Shown: positions 21,039-33,838 of the stretch, one piece after another | How the letters are laid out: each line of letters opens with the position of its first letter | How positions within the stretch are numbered: the stretch's first letter is position 1 | Assembly (NCBI GenBank): GCA_030704615.1 | Contig: CM060732.1 | Location: 47,349,053 to 47,413,052, forward strand | Source: Takakia lepidozioides | Taxonomy: Eukaryota; Streptophyta; Takakiopsida; Takakiales; Takakiaceae | Direction: 5' to 3' | DNA length: 64,000 bases | The notes under the pieces: generated by a model | Databases searched by the model: none | Seen by the model: only the letters and a program-made list of their open reading frames with translations | What the model was told of the DNA's origin: nothing | Translations under genes and position numbers: made by a program

Positions 21039-24000
21039 TACTTCCGGACACAAATTCTATGCTTACAGTATGAGTTATCTTTGCACATGTCACTAGAGTA
21101 CATCTTATGTAAATATCATGACATGGATCTTGTGCGACTTACACCTTTTATTATTGCTTGTATCTCCCCTCACTTTTGTCACAATCAAGTATAGATTAGA
21201 ACTTGTTTACAAATGAGGTAGTAACTAGTAACCCCGTTGGACAAAAGTAGGTCAGTGTAGGACCACATGCCCTAGGACTTGGAGATTTTGAGCTATTCAT
21301 AGTTTCTATAAGTGGCATCAATATGTGGGGCTTGAATGGTAGTCTGAGTTAGATATTTGAGCATGCACCTTACTAGTGCCAAAACAGTTCAGCATTATCC
21401 CATATCGACTGATGGCTCTAAGTCTAGTCGTGATTTATAAATGATGACCATGTCATCGTATTTCTGTGCGTTTGATGCGACTGTTGTGCCCCGTCATGTC
21501 CCGACGTATTCGTGCCACACGCATGGAATCTAAATCATCACCTCAAACATAGTGCGAATCCAACGAGGGCGACAATGAGGGCTCTTCTTTGATTGTCCAT
21601 GTTTGATTTCCAACCCGCTTCTTCACTCAACACGCTAGTATGATCTAATGACTACAAGCCTTAGAAAAAGTGTCATCCAGAATTGTGGTTTTGCAGTTTT
21701 CAAAAACTTTTTTGGCATTCATCTATACCTTCTTGTAAGGGAGGACTGCACAGATGAATTTGCATTCTGAAAAAAATCCAGCTTCCATGTAGCTTTCTAT
21801 CTTTTAGTGTGGTGGAATTTCCATTATTCCCCCCTCATTAGACATACAAATGGGCCACTTGAAATTTTCAGATCTTGGTAAATTTGGAGAGGACACCTGT
21901 AACCCTGCTTCATTTCTGAATATGGAGGTCCATGCCTCAGGAAAAAATATCAAGTCAGCAAATCACCTTGGTCAAACTGCATTTTTTCAGCAATTTGTAT
22001 GTGGATTTTTGCTATAATTTACCAATTCTGACGGTTGATCAATTCCAGTGTTGGACCGATATACGTATTTTTTAAATACCAGATTGGTCCTGGTATGAAG
22101 GATCTGATCCCTTATGCATACTAGGCTGGTAAGGGTACAGTGGCAGGTATGACCTGGTAGAGTATTAATGGTATCAATAGGGTAAGAGGACTTGTAAAAT
22201 GGATAGTATATGAGTATGGTATTGGTATTGAATTTTTTGATATTCATATTGGGGGTATATGAACATTGGTATGGTATAACTTCTCTTAAGCTTCTGAAGC
22301 ACCAACCAGAGGCTGCAAAGGCGATCACAATAAAACAAGAGAAGTCCTAATGGACCGCATTAAAAGTCGAGGGCAATTTGGCTGCCAAAGGAGATTTTTG
22401 TAATTCGGCGCAGTCACGAATCATTTCATTGAAGAAAGTTTGTTGTGCAACATGGGTGCTCAACCCTAACGCCCTCTCCCTACTTGTACTGAGCTCCATT
22501 GCCGCTTGCAACCCTCAATAATGGTATCGCATGCAGTATAAGAATAGCGATAACCAGGCTAGTCTGTATCGACGAGCAAATCCTTAATTCAATATCCACC
22601 CCAGTAGGTTATACACCTGGGTATAATGTTCTTTCATACCAGTAGGGTATGGTTCTTCATACCATTACTCATACCTTTACTGAATACTTAGGTCTGACCA
22701 TATATACCGGTCACTGGTGAATTCTTCCAAATTTTTGTGAGGAGGTGGATGTAGTAGGTAGCTAAATGTTGGTAAGGTTCATTTCTGTGGATGAATCTCC
22801 ATCGGCTGATAGAGCCTCATCCATGATAGTAGGTCATGTTCTTGGGGGCGGCCACCCAAAGTGCTCATGGGGCTTAGGGGTTAAAGATTTGAAGCTAGAT
22901 TCGCCAGGGTGCCACTAACTGCACCATCCAACAAATTGCTACGCGATAGTATAGTCAGACAATTATTTGCTAGGGGCCAGTCTCCCCACTTTAAGCCTAC
23001 ACGGCCTCATGGTGGTTATTTTTTCCTCCCCCTCTAATCTATTGGGCTCCATCCCTTTATGTATATGTATATATGCCATTAGTACTAGCTCACAATACTA
23101 TATTGTTTATTAACATTTTGATATTTTGGGGGCTGTTGGAAACAAGTTGGGCACCAATGTGTTATTAGTTATTTTTCCCTAAGTTATTCTATCATGGAGG
23201 ACAAGCATACTAGAAGACTAGGAATGGTTGAAATAATTAGGTGATGTTGATTCCCGAAAAGATATTTGGAGATATTTGTAGAATGCCGGACATTATGTTC
23301 TCAAATTAAAGAAAAAATAAATAGGAAGGATAAAATGAAATCAGGTCGGTCATTTTAGGTACACATGGACACATAAACTGATTCATGTGAAGATAGTTGA
23401 TTTTTTATTGTATAGTACAGGGCTTGAAAGTTGATAAAAGAGACCACAAAATATTTGAATGACTAGGTATGTATGTATGAGCCGATAGGTCATGTTAAAT
23501 TATGTGAGATTCTTTTTGTCCATTTCATAAATATTAGAACCGGATCAGATGAAAAATTAACCATTCAAAATAAATGATTGGCAATGAGATAATTGGACAA
23601 TATATATATAGTAAGAGGTGTCTACCTTCCCGTTTGGGGGGGGGGGGGGGGGGGGGCCAGTAGCCCTTTAGGATCAAGTGACACCATAGTTATGCTTGCT
23701 TTGGAATCCACCTATCTCTCTTTCTCTCCTTCTGTGGAGAGAGAGATAGGTGTATATATATATATTGTAAATGTTGTTATGTACCATTGAATTCACTGTG
23801 AATGTTACTACACATTCCGGTATGCTATATATATTTATATATATAAATTTCCTCATAAGGTCATGGGTTCAAAGCACACGTGTCACAACATTGGATGTCA
23901 TCCATTATAGCTAGCCTAGCTATAAAAGGGGGTCATTGGGTCAACCAGTCACATATTGTGACTTTCAAGTCTTCGGGGGAGGTGGGGTCTGTGTTGCCTA

Positions 24001-25219
24001 AGTTATGGCCGTGTCCGGAAGGCAATAGCCCTTCTCGATGAATTGACACCATAATCTATTGTTGCTTTGACAAAGTGACTGTTAATGGGTGGGTAGACAT
24101 CATGTGAGTTGTGTCCGCATATGTTGGCACAATATTCTATGCATATAGGCCCCATCACACCTAAACACTTTTTCCCAACTTCCAGGATTTTTTATATCGA
24201 TGCCTCCTTGAATCGTGACAAGGCATTTTTTTTTCATTTCTGCCTAGGCGTGGACGTGGCGATATTTTCTTGGGGTTAAGTGCAAAGGTGGCGAAAAGTA
24301 CAATGTCCAACTGGATCGCACCTGGTTGAACTCTTTAGATCCAAGTGATGCCGCGGCTTTGGATGAGTTTGTGGCTAATGACAATTAAACTTTTCTTTGG
24401 GTCCGGCATTTGACTTATGTATGGAGTGTTGTTTGTGTACCTGCTTTAAAATTTGTAATTATTTAAAAAGATAATTTAAAATAAGATCTAATTAATTGTT
24501 GCAAAAACAAATTATAAAAAAAATAGGGTATCAGGAAACAAAGGTTTTACATTATGACCTAAAGATAGGGTGGAAAAAAATGTAAAATTTTAAAAATATA
24601 GCCTAGTATAAATATACCTTTGTACGCACGTGATATGGAAAAGATACATATAGCGACCCCCTGTTCTTACTAGTGTGCGGCATGTGAGGTCCAGAATCCG
24701 CCCTTGGAGGCGGTTATTTATATTTTTTGCTAACAGGCGGTTGTGGTTAGATTGGAATTCAATATTGAAATAACCTTGTAGGCTGGTTACTTCAATTTAT
24801 TGAATTTATAATAACCTGCCGGTTGCGGTTAAGAGTGGCATGTTTTTTCGGCCGGGTATCCATAAATCCGGTTATCATTTTCACTATAACTGAGGGTTAT
24901 ATATCCGGTTATATATTTATATTTAAAAAAATACAATATAGAATTATAGCTGAAAATATAAATATTTTTTCAAGCCTACATTAGTACAAATAGATCTGAC
25001 CGGCATATATATTTTAGATATATGACACATGCATATGGAATTATGAATTGGGCTCATCCAAGGGGGATCTCAAAAAATACCATGTCCTATCATAATATTT
25101 CAATGCCCTGGCAAGCTCATTCATGAATCTTCTATGTCAAGAAATTCTTCCCGCTCACAACATCCTCAAATTCCTCCTCGGTTGTTCCGTTAAGTCAAAT
25201 TCAACCTCTTTCAAATGAT
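21039..25219. other. Long AT-rich non-coding stretch
   Basis: No gene recognised over 4.2 kb. Noted inside: GGTAT/ATACC-rich DNA (22,050-22,700); a TTAGGGGTTAA end at about 22,874-22,884 that could be another solitary piggyBac-type terminus; a 21-G run at 23,636-23,656; a hairpin near 23,707-23,752 (CACCTATCTCTCT with its complement); a degenerate direct repeat pairing about 23,657-23,702 with about 24,023-24,070 (shared TAGCCCTT and TGACACCATA); and GGCGGTTA motifs near 24,710-24,830. Confidence 0.5.
23636..23656. repeat. Homopolymer of 21 G
   Basis: Uninterrupted G run in AT-rich DNA. Confidence 0.9.
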
Positions 25220-27310
25220 TCAAATCTTTGTTGGTAGAACACCCAAGTCTAGGATCATCAGCCAATTTTTCGCCACGAAAATCATCTTGTCCAAATTATC
25301 CGTTTGTAAACGACAACGGTGGAGTGCTATAAGAATTCCAGCAATGGAAAAGATTTGTTCTGTCTCAATTTGAGACCCAACGATAGCAAGAATCTGTCGT
25401 GCCAAGTAAGCCAATGTCGGGAACTTCAATTCATTGGTCTTCCACCAAAGCAATAGAGCTTTGCATTGTTCCTCGTCAAGTGCGCAACGCCTGAATAAAG
25501 AAACCTCATGATCTACTATCTCTCGGGTAGTTTCAGCACTAGTTTCTGCTGTAGCAAATAGGTCATGGTTGCTTCCCATCAACTGTGTTGGAACAACATC
25601 AATAGGTCCGGACGGGAACAAAACAACATAACACTTCAGCAACATGGGCCGTAAAAACTGCTCATCATACTGTCCCACTACGCGCATGGCTACATCCCGA
25701 CCCACCAAACTTGAGACTAGGCCAAGGCCTTTGAAACGTGGATCTAGCATCAAAGCTAACATATTGTGAGCTTTGTACTTATCAAACTTGTGCATGAAGG
25801 CCAAGAATGGTGCTAGGACTTCAACTACTTCTTGTTTCATCTTCACAGTAAAATCCAACAACTCGATATCAAAGCTATGTGGCTGAATCAAACCGGTTGA
25901 CCGGCCTATTTGCAATTTCAGAGTGAAACTTTAAGGTAATAGTAATAGCTGCATTAAGGGCATCGGTAAGTAACCAATGCCCACGACTCTGGTTCAAGAC
26001 AGAAAGTACTTACAAAGATGACAAGACATCCACAACGCTTTGAGCAATAGCCCACGTTTTTGTTGTGGGAACCTGGGATGCAAGTGCCACAGTCTGCCGA
26101 CTGTAACAAAGATTTATGGTAGCACGAAATCGAAGAAAAAAGGATAACACGGCTAGCAAATCTGCACTCGCTGAGCCCAAATGAATTAGATTATTACATC
26201 TGAAATTTAGAATTACCTGCACATGCCTGCACGGGTAGTATTGCAACTAACATACAAACATGTGATTAATTTTCTGATTAATACTTGGTTCTAAACATGT
26301 CTGAAAAATGCAATCTGCAATTCTCATTACCAGAAATTGCCTCGGTGAATAAGTATATAGAACTAATATTAATAAAGACACCTCCATAAGCCCATCCGAG
26401 CAAGGCTAGAGCAAGGGGAGGTAATTTAGATTAGAAAAAAGCATCAAAACAAAATACATTGAAAACATATAAGGTCTAGAACATCTACAAGACCCAAAGC
26501 GAAACCTTACCTTGTCTTTACGGGTGTATTCAGTTTGCGAGGCCGCATGTTAGAATCCATACACGCCTTATGCCATTCTTGGCAGCCCTTGCCAGATTTT
26601 TTTGGCCACGTAATGCACTTTTATCTCAGCTTGAGCATGTTTAATCGATACATAAAACAACCCTTGACAGACTTTGTCGTCGTTCGTAGGATATTGACAT
26701 GCTTTGGACATAGCATGGTCCAAAACAATGATCCTTGAAATGGTTAGGTCAAGGCTAGACTGTCACAAGTGACCACATATCTCAAAGCTTGTGTTATGTA
26801 GCTAGATTGGACCCCTCATCCTTGATGAAACAAATGATTTTTTTTGGTAAGGCCCAATTTCTCAAGGAGCTCCTTTAATTTGACAGCCATAGCTGCACCA
26901 GTAGTTTCTGTAGCTTCAAACAACCCGAGTTGGTTGTATGTGCTTCGGTTCCCAATCAGCGGTAAGAAAGTTCACTACAAGGGCGAACACGTCATATGCC
27001 CTTTTGACATCCATAGATCAAAGCTTGCTGTAGCATAAATGCATGTGGGAAAGACAGGTAGGATATAAGTCTCCAAAGTTTGACTTACCATGGAGGAGGA
27101 TGTCATCAGTAAATGCTTTCTTGGATTGAAAGACTATTCTTGGGCATAATCGGAGGACCAGCCTCTGCAACCAGATATTCTCCACTGTCCTTAGCGGAAA
27201 ATAGCCTTTGATAATAAACAGGATCAGATCTCCCAGAAACCCTACTTGTTGCGGATTATCCTTCCTAAATGGATCAACAGCTCCAAAGAAGGATGAAATT
27301 GTATAGAGAT
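25220..27310 (-). pseudogene. hAT-superfamily transposase, degenerate
   Basis: On the minus strand an upstream exon (about 27,310-27,090) reads AVDPFRKDNPQQVGFLGDL, then QRLVLRLCPRIVFQSKKAF, and ends at a good donor (GTAAGTC). The next stretch (about 27,040-26,760) gives FDLWMSKG, YDVFALVVNFLTADWEPKHI and GLFEATETTGAAMAVKLKEL in shifting frames, then a CDSLALT segment: the RNase-H-like core of hAT. The C-terminal part (25,915-25,220) has MLALMLDPRFKGLGLV and the hAT dimerisation domain (LWWKTNELKFPTLAYLARQI, ETEQIFSIAG). An N-terminal BED finger would lie further upstream (higher coordinates) and was not seen; the 500-N gap begins about 0.5 kb beyond. Frameshifts in the core make it non-functional as assembled. 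Confidence 0.85.
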
Positions 27311-27790
27311 GAATGATGGAGGGATGGTCTCCTTCCAGGGATCATGAGTAGCCACAGGGGGGATCACAGAATACTAAAATGAGTAGAGAAGGGGTTGCAG
27401 GGTTTGGGGTTCACCTCTTGTGATTTCTTGTCATTAATTTCAGTAAAATGTTTGCCCTATTTTCAAAACAAAGTACTAAATTACACATTTTCGTCTTTGT
27501 GTGCAGTATGCCATGTATACTCTTATGGTCTTCGACATTTGGCTGATCGGCCTAGAGCCTTTGACGAAAAGCCAACATCCAACTTTCCCTTCCCTGTCCA
27601 GGTGTCGCATCGGAAAGCCTTCACGGCGAGGTTACTGAGAGGTTATTTTCTCCTCTCACTATCAAGGGCCTGATTTGTGAGCTGTCGCTCCCAGGTGTTT
27701 TCTTTTTTGAAAAAAAATAAAAAAAAAATGGTGCCCCTCACATATGCAACAGAGACCCCAAGTATTGGTACACTGACTTGGACACTGACT
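27311..27790. other. Left flank of the assembly gap, no gene recognised
   Basis: Short ORFs only. This should be near the left flank of the retrotransposon, whose 5' LTR start falls in the gap. It shows no similarity to the methyltransferase exon interrupted at the other end, so sequence continuity across the insertion cannot be confirmed. Confidence 0.5.
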
Positions 27791-28290
27791 NNNNNNNNNN
27801 NNNNNNNNNNNNNNNNNNNNNNNNNNNNNNNNNNNNNNNNNNNNNNNNNNNNNNNNNNNNNNNNNNNNNNNNNNNNNNNNNNNNNNNNNNNNNNNNNNNN
27901 NNNNNNNNNNNNNNNNNNNNNNNNNNNNNNNNNNNNNNNNNNNNNNNNNNNNNNNNNNNNNNNNNNNNNNNNNNNNNNNNNNNNNNNNNNNNNNNNNNNN
28001 NNNNNNNNNNNNNNNNNNNNNNNNNNNNNNNNNNNNNNNNNNNNNNNNNNNNNNNNNNNNNNNNNNNNNNNNNNNNNNNNNNNNNNNNNNNNNNNNNNNN
28101 NNNNNNNNNNNNNNNNNNNNNNNNNNNNNNNNNNNNNNNNNNNNNNNNNNNNNNNNNNNNNNNNNNNNNNNNNNNNNNNNNNNNNNNNNNNNNNNNNNNN
28201 NNNNNNNNNNNNNNNNNNNNNNNNNNNNNNNNNNNNNNNNNNNNNNNNNNNNNNNNNNNNNNNNNNNNNNNNNNNNNNNNNNNNNNNNNN
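27791..28290. other. Assembly gap, 500 N
   Basis: Exactly 500 unknown bases, typical of a fixed-size scaffold gap. By alignment to the 3' LTR the gap falls in the CACAGCC-type tandem repeat of the 5' LTR, which probably caused the break. True length is unknown. Confidence 0.98.
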
Positions 28291-29062
28291 CCAACACAAT
28301 CCCGACACCCACACAGTCCGTCACAGAGCCGGTCACAGTTTCAACAGCCAGTCACAGCTTGACACAGCTGTCACGACCATAGGGAACGGATAGCGGACAG
28401 GGAACGACTGTGGGGAACAACAACCCTGCAATGGAACATGTTTAGTTCACGGCACGGTTAGTGAGGGAAACCGTTAGAACAACGGGTAGGAAGATAAAGC
28501 GGAAGCAAGGACTGAAAAGGGATTCTTGGAGCACTTCGGGGGGGAATCACTGCTGGAAGGGAGGGGGAGGAGCACTTCTTGGGGAAGACTTCGTACATCA
28601 CTGGGGGAAAGGAGGAGAGAGCGTATCTCTGAGCAGAAAGATGGAGAGCACGGAGTAGGAGGAGGATCTGTTGATGCTTAATGAATGCAGGCAGTAGAAT
28701 TGTAATGTAGAGCAGATTAGAGACTCCATGGCTTCAGCCTGATACTTGATAGATATTAATCTGATACAACACCTCATACTCACACTCTGTAGAGAGATCT
28801 GAGTGAAGCTGTGGAATGAATTGAGGAGTTGATGGAATCTGATAAATTGATGAAGCAAACTGATACTTAATTACCAGCAGTAAGGTAACTAGCTAACATG
28901 AATGCGGGAAGGAAACAAATAGGAAACACCCCCATGATACACTAGCTGTAGGTCATGACTGATTGTTCTGAGCGGGCTGAGTACTTAGAGATTTCCAACT
29001 CTTCTATCTTGGAGTTTTCCGCCTCGGATAGCGAGGGATGGGTGAGTAAAAGCCGCGCGACA
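28291..29062 (+). repeat. 5' LTR (start lost in gap)
   Basis: Collinear with the right part of the 3' LTR, from the GTCACAGCTTGACACAGCTG segment to the terminal GCGACA. It ends in CA directly before the primer-binding site. By comparison with the 1122-bp 3' LTR, about 350 bp of its left part should be in the gap. Confidence 0.85.
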
Positions 29063-29085
29063 TTTGGCGACCATACTGGGGGGAC
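29063..29085 (+). promoter_or_regulatory. Primer-binding site for minus-strand DNA synthesis
   Basis: TTTGGCGACC followed by a GGGGGGACC block directly abuts the 5' LTR. This resembles the TGGCGAC...GGGGAC class of PBS common in plant gypsy elements. The cognate tRNA was not determined. Confidence 0.65.
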
Positions 29086-29106
29086 CTGGGTCATGAACAA
29101 CCAGAT

Positions 29107-30250
29107 GTGACAGGCATCTGGTGGGATCATGGTGGATGGAGAATTAAAGAATTTGATGGGAATCAAATTCCTTGTGAAACTGAGAAGGAAAGATTGTCCA
29201 AACGATTCTTCCAGAGGTTTTTGGAATTGCCAGACGGTTGTAAAGAAAACATTCTTAAGAGAGTGCTGATGCTGACCCAGAGTGGGGTCTGGAGAAAGGA
29301 GTGATAAAGATTTATCAGGTGGCCTGTAGAGGAAGAGCACGTTGTTTACCAACATTGGTTTATGTGATAGCATTGCTATCCATTAAACGAGTAGAGTTTG
29401 AAGGCTGGGAGGAAAGAAAGGTGAATGTTTACACTCATATGCATGAAGAGCTTGTACTGGTAAAGAATTGGATTCCAAAGGATATTTTGTGGATTAAACT
29501 CACACCAAGAACAGCTTTCCAGACTTGTTTGCCATATGGTTATATGGTAACGGAGACTTCAAGTTTAGCCCAAGGGTGGCATTGAAGCTTGAAAGAAACC
29601 CAGGCATATATGAGAGATATTACAGAAAGAGAGTTTTGGTTATTGCCACATTAAAAAGAAATGAAAGACATGGGACATGAGTGATGAAAGAGAAGCTAGA
29701 CGCCAGAGATATTCAGCAAAAAGGAAAGCTATCTGAAAGCTAATTATCCATATCTTTGGGAGAGAGGAATAGACATAGGGGAATCATTTGGACCTCTCAC
29801 ACCATTAAGATCAAAGAGTACATCACCCATAACAGAAGAACTAGAGTTGGATGCCACTCCTTCTGTTTCTTTGCAAGAAAGACGGAATTGGTACGGGAAG
29901 AAGATCAATCACGAGGTGAAAGATCTGAGGTACATCCCTGGATAAAAGATTTGACAGAAATCTTTGATAAGAGTTGGCATGGAACACCCAAAAGCAGGAA
30001 CTCATTTCTGAAGCGGAAGGTGAAGAAGGAGGAGAGGATGTGGCAGAGCCAACGGAGAGTTCAGACTCTCCAACACCATTGCAGTTGAGTTACATGAGTG
30101 AAGAAGAAACCCAAGGCAGAACTTGGAGGATGAAAACAGAGAGAAAAAAAATTGGAAGAGGAAGAAATGAAGAAGTAGACCCAACAGCTGAAGTTGAGAC
30201 TACAACCCAGGACATCCCAACCACCGTTGGACCTGGATCAAGTTGAGCCA
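29107..30250 (+). pseudogene. Leader / N-terminal gag region
   Basis: Consecutive overlapping frames (29,107-29,304; 29,301-29,585; 29,756-30,246) with charged residues, including WDHGGWRIKEFDG and an EEETQGRTWRMKTERKKIGRG stretch in two pieces. They lie between PBS and gag, where Tat/Athila elements have long leaders or an N-terminal gag extension. No recognised domain. Probably one interrupted ORF. Confidence 0.4.
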
Positions 30251-30393
30251 CTTGGATCACACAGGCCAACGAAGGTGTCGGCTCAGGGGGATCAGCGGGC
30301 TGCCTGGATCTGGCTCTGGGGGGACAGGGAGTGTGGGAAGTAGTGCAACTGAAGCTGGGAATACTGTGAATATCGTGGGGCCAAAAGCAGGGA

Positions 30394-31640
30394 GTGCTCA
30401 AGGGCCACCACTTGTTGGAAGATCCACCACAACAACAACAGGTCCAGAAGGACCAGCACCAGCAAGGTTGCCACACCTATCAGTGGGCAGAAAATAGGCC
30501 ACAGATGGCGTTACAACCAACAACCAACAGGGCAAAACCACCTTTTCCAATATATTCAGGAAAAGGGGATCCCGATGTACACATTAGCCAATTTGAGCAC
30601 ATGTGTATAGTGAACAATGAGAATGGCGATGATGCCAAGATGAGATTGTTTCCTTGTTCACTTATAAAGAAAGCAAGTGAATGGTATGCAAGATTCCCTG
30701 ATAATCATTTCCTAACCTGGAATGGCTTGAATACAGCATTCCGAAATAGGTTCAGGACAAGTAAAACTGAGATGAAGTGTATGGAAGTTTACAATAGTTA
30801 AAGCAAAAGAAGCATGAAACTGTTGAGGAGTAATGGAAAAGATGGAATTGATGATGAAAAAGCTGGCTGCAGTACCAGCACCAGGGTTACAGAAGACTTG
30901 GTTTGTGAGTGGACTAAGACCAGAGTTGCAAAAGAAAGTGGATATGTTAGTTACCCCTAATTGGAGGAGGAGCATTGAAACTGCAAACAGAATTGAGCAA
31001 TTGGGAATGCTCAGAGAGAGAAAAGTGATGAGGACTCTGAGGATGAATCAGATGAAGAAGAAGAGCAAGAACTAAAAAGGAAGAGTAAGAGAAAGGAGAA
31101 GTTGAAGAGGGATAACTATGAGAAAAGATTGGAAGAAATCTTGAAGAAGTATGCCACAGAGGCTGCAACACATTGGAGGAAGGGTGTATGGTGTGCAAAG
31201 TGCCAGAATGAAGCCATACCACCACAGAATGCCACATGAAGGAGAAACACTGTACTATCTGTAAAATGGATACCATTCTACTGAGAATTGTTACTACAAC
31301 AGAAGGACAGTTGCAAGAGAACCTAGGCAAGTAAGGGTGCATCAGGTGCAGCCCCAGCCAAGAAGAAACAATGATCAGGATCACTATGGTAGGTCTGGTG
31401 GTTATAACAATGGCATGGAAGGAGAGGTAATTCAAGAGGGAATTACCAAGGAAATTCCAGAGGCAACTATCAGGGTAATCCAAGGGGGAATTACCAGCCC
31501 GGGAATCAGGATTACAGAAATAATCCAAGAGCAGACCAAGGGCGAGGACCCAATGGTGAAGAACTATGTTACTATTGTAATCAGCCAGGACATCGCAAGG
31601 CAGCCTGTTCATTCTGGATTAGACACCAGAATGAGATGAG
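30394..31640 (+). pseudogene. gag: gag capsid and CCHC zinc knuckle
   Basis: The 30,394-30,801 frame contains the retrotransposon gag core (FPIYSGKGDPDVHISQFEHM, then KKASEWYARFPDNHFLTWNG and FRNRFRT). This capsid-like region packages the element RNA into cytoplasmic particles. Shifted frames (30,833-31,075) hold MVTPNWRR-type and acidic segments. Near 31,560-31,610 the sequence encodes C-YY-C-NQPG-H-RKAA-C, a canonical CX2CX4HX4C zinc knuckle for RNA binding. Several frameshifts split the protein. Confidence 0.85.
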
Positions 31641-31688
31641 AGCTCCTGTGAATGAGGGCCCAGTGGTGGCAGCTCACATGGTTAGGCC

Positions 31689-32358
31689 ATGTGTTGTACC
31701 AGAAGTAAGTACATGATAGTAACAAGAAGTAAAGCCAAACTAATACCTCCAGTAGTAGAGGAAGAAGATGATAATGAAGGTGGCAGTGATATGCCTGAAG
31801 ATGATGAGGCTTGGAGAGATGAGAAGGAACTGCACAAGGAAGTGGCAGATACCATAAGGGAAATGCAGAAGAGTACTGATATTCCTGTGGCAGATTCCTC
31901 TGATTCTGATGGAGAAGAAAGTGAGTGAGGATGAAAGGAAGAAAGAAGATGCAGACATGCAAAGTAATGAAGAGACTTTGGCTGAAGTAATATGCCAGAC
32001 CAAAGCAGAGATTACCATTGGATAGCTATTGGCTGTGGCACCTTATTGTAGGCACAGGCTGTATCAAGCAATCAATCGAATTGCCCAGGAGACAGGAAAC
32101 ACAGACCTGAACAGCAAGGTGACCAGTTATAATGTGAAGCCGGAAGGGCGAGAAACAGTCATGGACTTTGATGATTCTATGCCAGTAATCCAATTGAGAA
32201 TTGGAAGCACAGAACTAACTGATGTACTGATAGATGGAGGTTCTGGAGTAAATATCATGACAGACCAATTAAGGAAGAAGCTTGGTCTAAGTAACATGAA
32301 ACCAGCCCCATTTACAGTAACAATGCAGATCAAAGAAGTGTACAGCCATTGGGATTAA
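31689..32358 (+). pseudogene. Retroviral-type aspartic protease
   Basis: The 32,029-32,358 frame includes LRIGSTELTDVLIDGGSGVN followed by IMTDQLRKKLGL. The D-G-G-S tetrad replaces the D-[ST]-G of standard retropepsins and is typical of Tat/Athila proteases. It would cleave the gag-pol polyprotein. An upstream acidic spacer (31,689-31,928) is rich in Glu/Asp. The frame ends early near 32,358. Confidence 0.8.
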
Positions 32359-32888
32359 TAAGAGGAGTTAAGATACAGATACAGAAGATGATCTTTATGA
32401 TCACAGTAACTGTGTTGAAGATGGATGAAGTCATGGAGGCTTACTCCTTTTATTGGGACTTCCGTGTTGAAACAGGCCAGGGTATTCCATGACTGGAATT
32501 CTCAGTTACTAACCGTGCATAATGGGATACACGAGATACAAATTACCAAAAGAATCTAGTAGATTACCTGCTACGAGAAGACCTCGAGGAGTCAGAGAGT
32601 ATGACTGAGAGGAGGACTGGATGAGGAGCAGGAAGCTACCCTGTTTGCTGCACACCCAGAGTGGGAGCAGGTTGCAGAGATGCGGCTGGAAGGCCTAAGT
32701 TGTTTAAGGGGTATCTGCTGTGGTGTAGTGTCAACAACACCGATTGAAGAGGAAACCAGCAGTTACCCATCACATTTCTATGAAGAAAAAGAAGGAGAAA
32801 TGGAAATCCTAGAGGAACCAGCCACTGTGAGTTTAAAGGATGAAGTGGTGACTGGTTGGACAATCACAGCTGATGAGCAAGTGAGGAA
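32359..32888 (+). other. Protease-RT connector, frame-broken
   Basis: Between protease and RT the reading frame is interrupted several times. A short open segment at 32,680-32,892 (plus) encodes acidic residues leading toward the RT. No separate gene is visible. Confidence 0.4.
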
Positions 32889-33737
32889 GTGAATGTGGGA
32901 ACTAAAGAGGAACCGAGGATGGTGAAGGTAGGAGCTGATTTGGAGCCAGAATTCTTTGAAGAAGCTAAGAGTTTGTTCATCAAATACAGAGATGTATTTG
33001 CTTGGAGCTATGAGGATTTAAAAGGGATACCACCTGAAATCTGTCAGCATAAGATTGAACTGGAACCGGGGTCAGTACCAATCAAGCAGGCAAGGTACAA
33101 AATGAATCCCAACTACGCACAGAAGGTTGGAGAAGAGATCAAGAAGTTGGCTGAGGCTAAGTTTATATACCCATAGAGTATACAACTTGGTTGTCACCCA
33201 TTGTGATAGTTCCCAAGAAGAATGGTAAACTAAGAGTTTGTGTGAACTACAAGAAGCTGAATGCTTGTACGAAGAAAGATCCTTTCCCTTTGCCATTCAC
33301 AGAAGCAGTATTAGACACTGTGGCAGGCCATGAGATGTACTCATTCATGGATGGCTTCAGTGGTATAATCAGTGCAAGTGGCAGAAGGAGACCAAGGAAA
33401 AACAGCTTTCATCACAGACTGGGGTGCTTATGCATACAAAGTCATGCCCTTTGGACTTTGTAATGCACCAGCGACCTTTCAGAGAGTGATAAGTGAATCT
33501 TTTCATGAGTATCTGGATGATTTCATGCAGGTGTTCTTGGATGATTTCAGTGTGTACAGCTCTAAGAATGAGCACTTGCATAAATTGGAGTTATGCTTGG
33601 CCAGATGCAGGATGAGAGGTCTGGGCCTGAATCCAGAGAAGTGTACTTTCTGTGTGGAACTCAGGGTGCTTCTGGGACACATTGTGTGTAAGAGGGGATT
33701 TCTTGTGGATCCCAGGAAACAGAAAAAAGGCCATTAA
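32889..33737 (+). pseudogene. pol: Reverse transcriptase
   Basis: Shows the classical gypsy RT blocks in order: YRDVFAWSYEDLKGIPPEIC, then PIKQARYKMNP; WLSPIVIVPKKNGKLRVCVN-YKKLN with KDPFPLPF; KVMPFGLCNAPATFQRV; and the catalytic FLDDFSVYSS, followed by HIVCKRGFLVDP. The catalytic Asp pair is present as F-L-D-D. The domain is split over three frames, with a stop near 33,174 and shifts near 33,372, and the substrate-contact region GFSGIISASG looks damaged. Confidence 0.92.
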
Positions 33738-33838
33738 AGCCTCTCCACCACCAGTGATGTTAAGAGTCTAGGAGATTCCTTGGACAAACCAGCTATTACA
33801 GAAGATTTGTCAGACGGTATGCACAGATAGCAGCACCA

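Noticed and set aside
27643-28393. ORFs of 194-238 aa crossing the N gap
   Set aside because: Almost entirely unknown residues; open only because N is not a stop.
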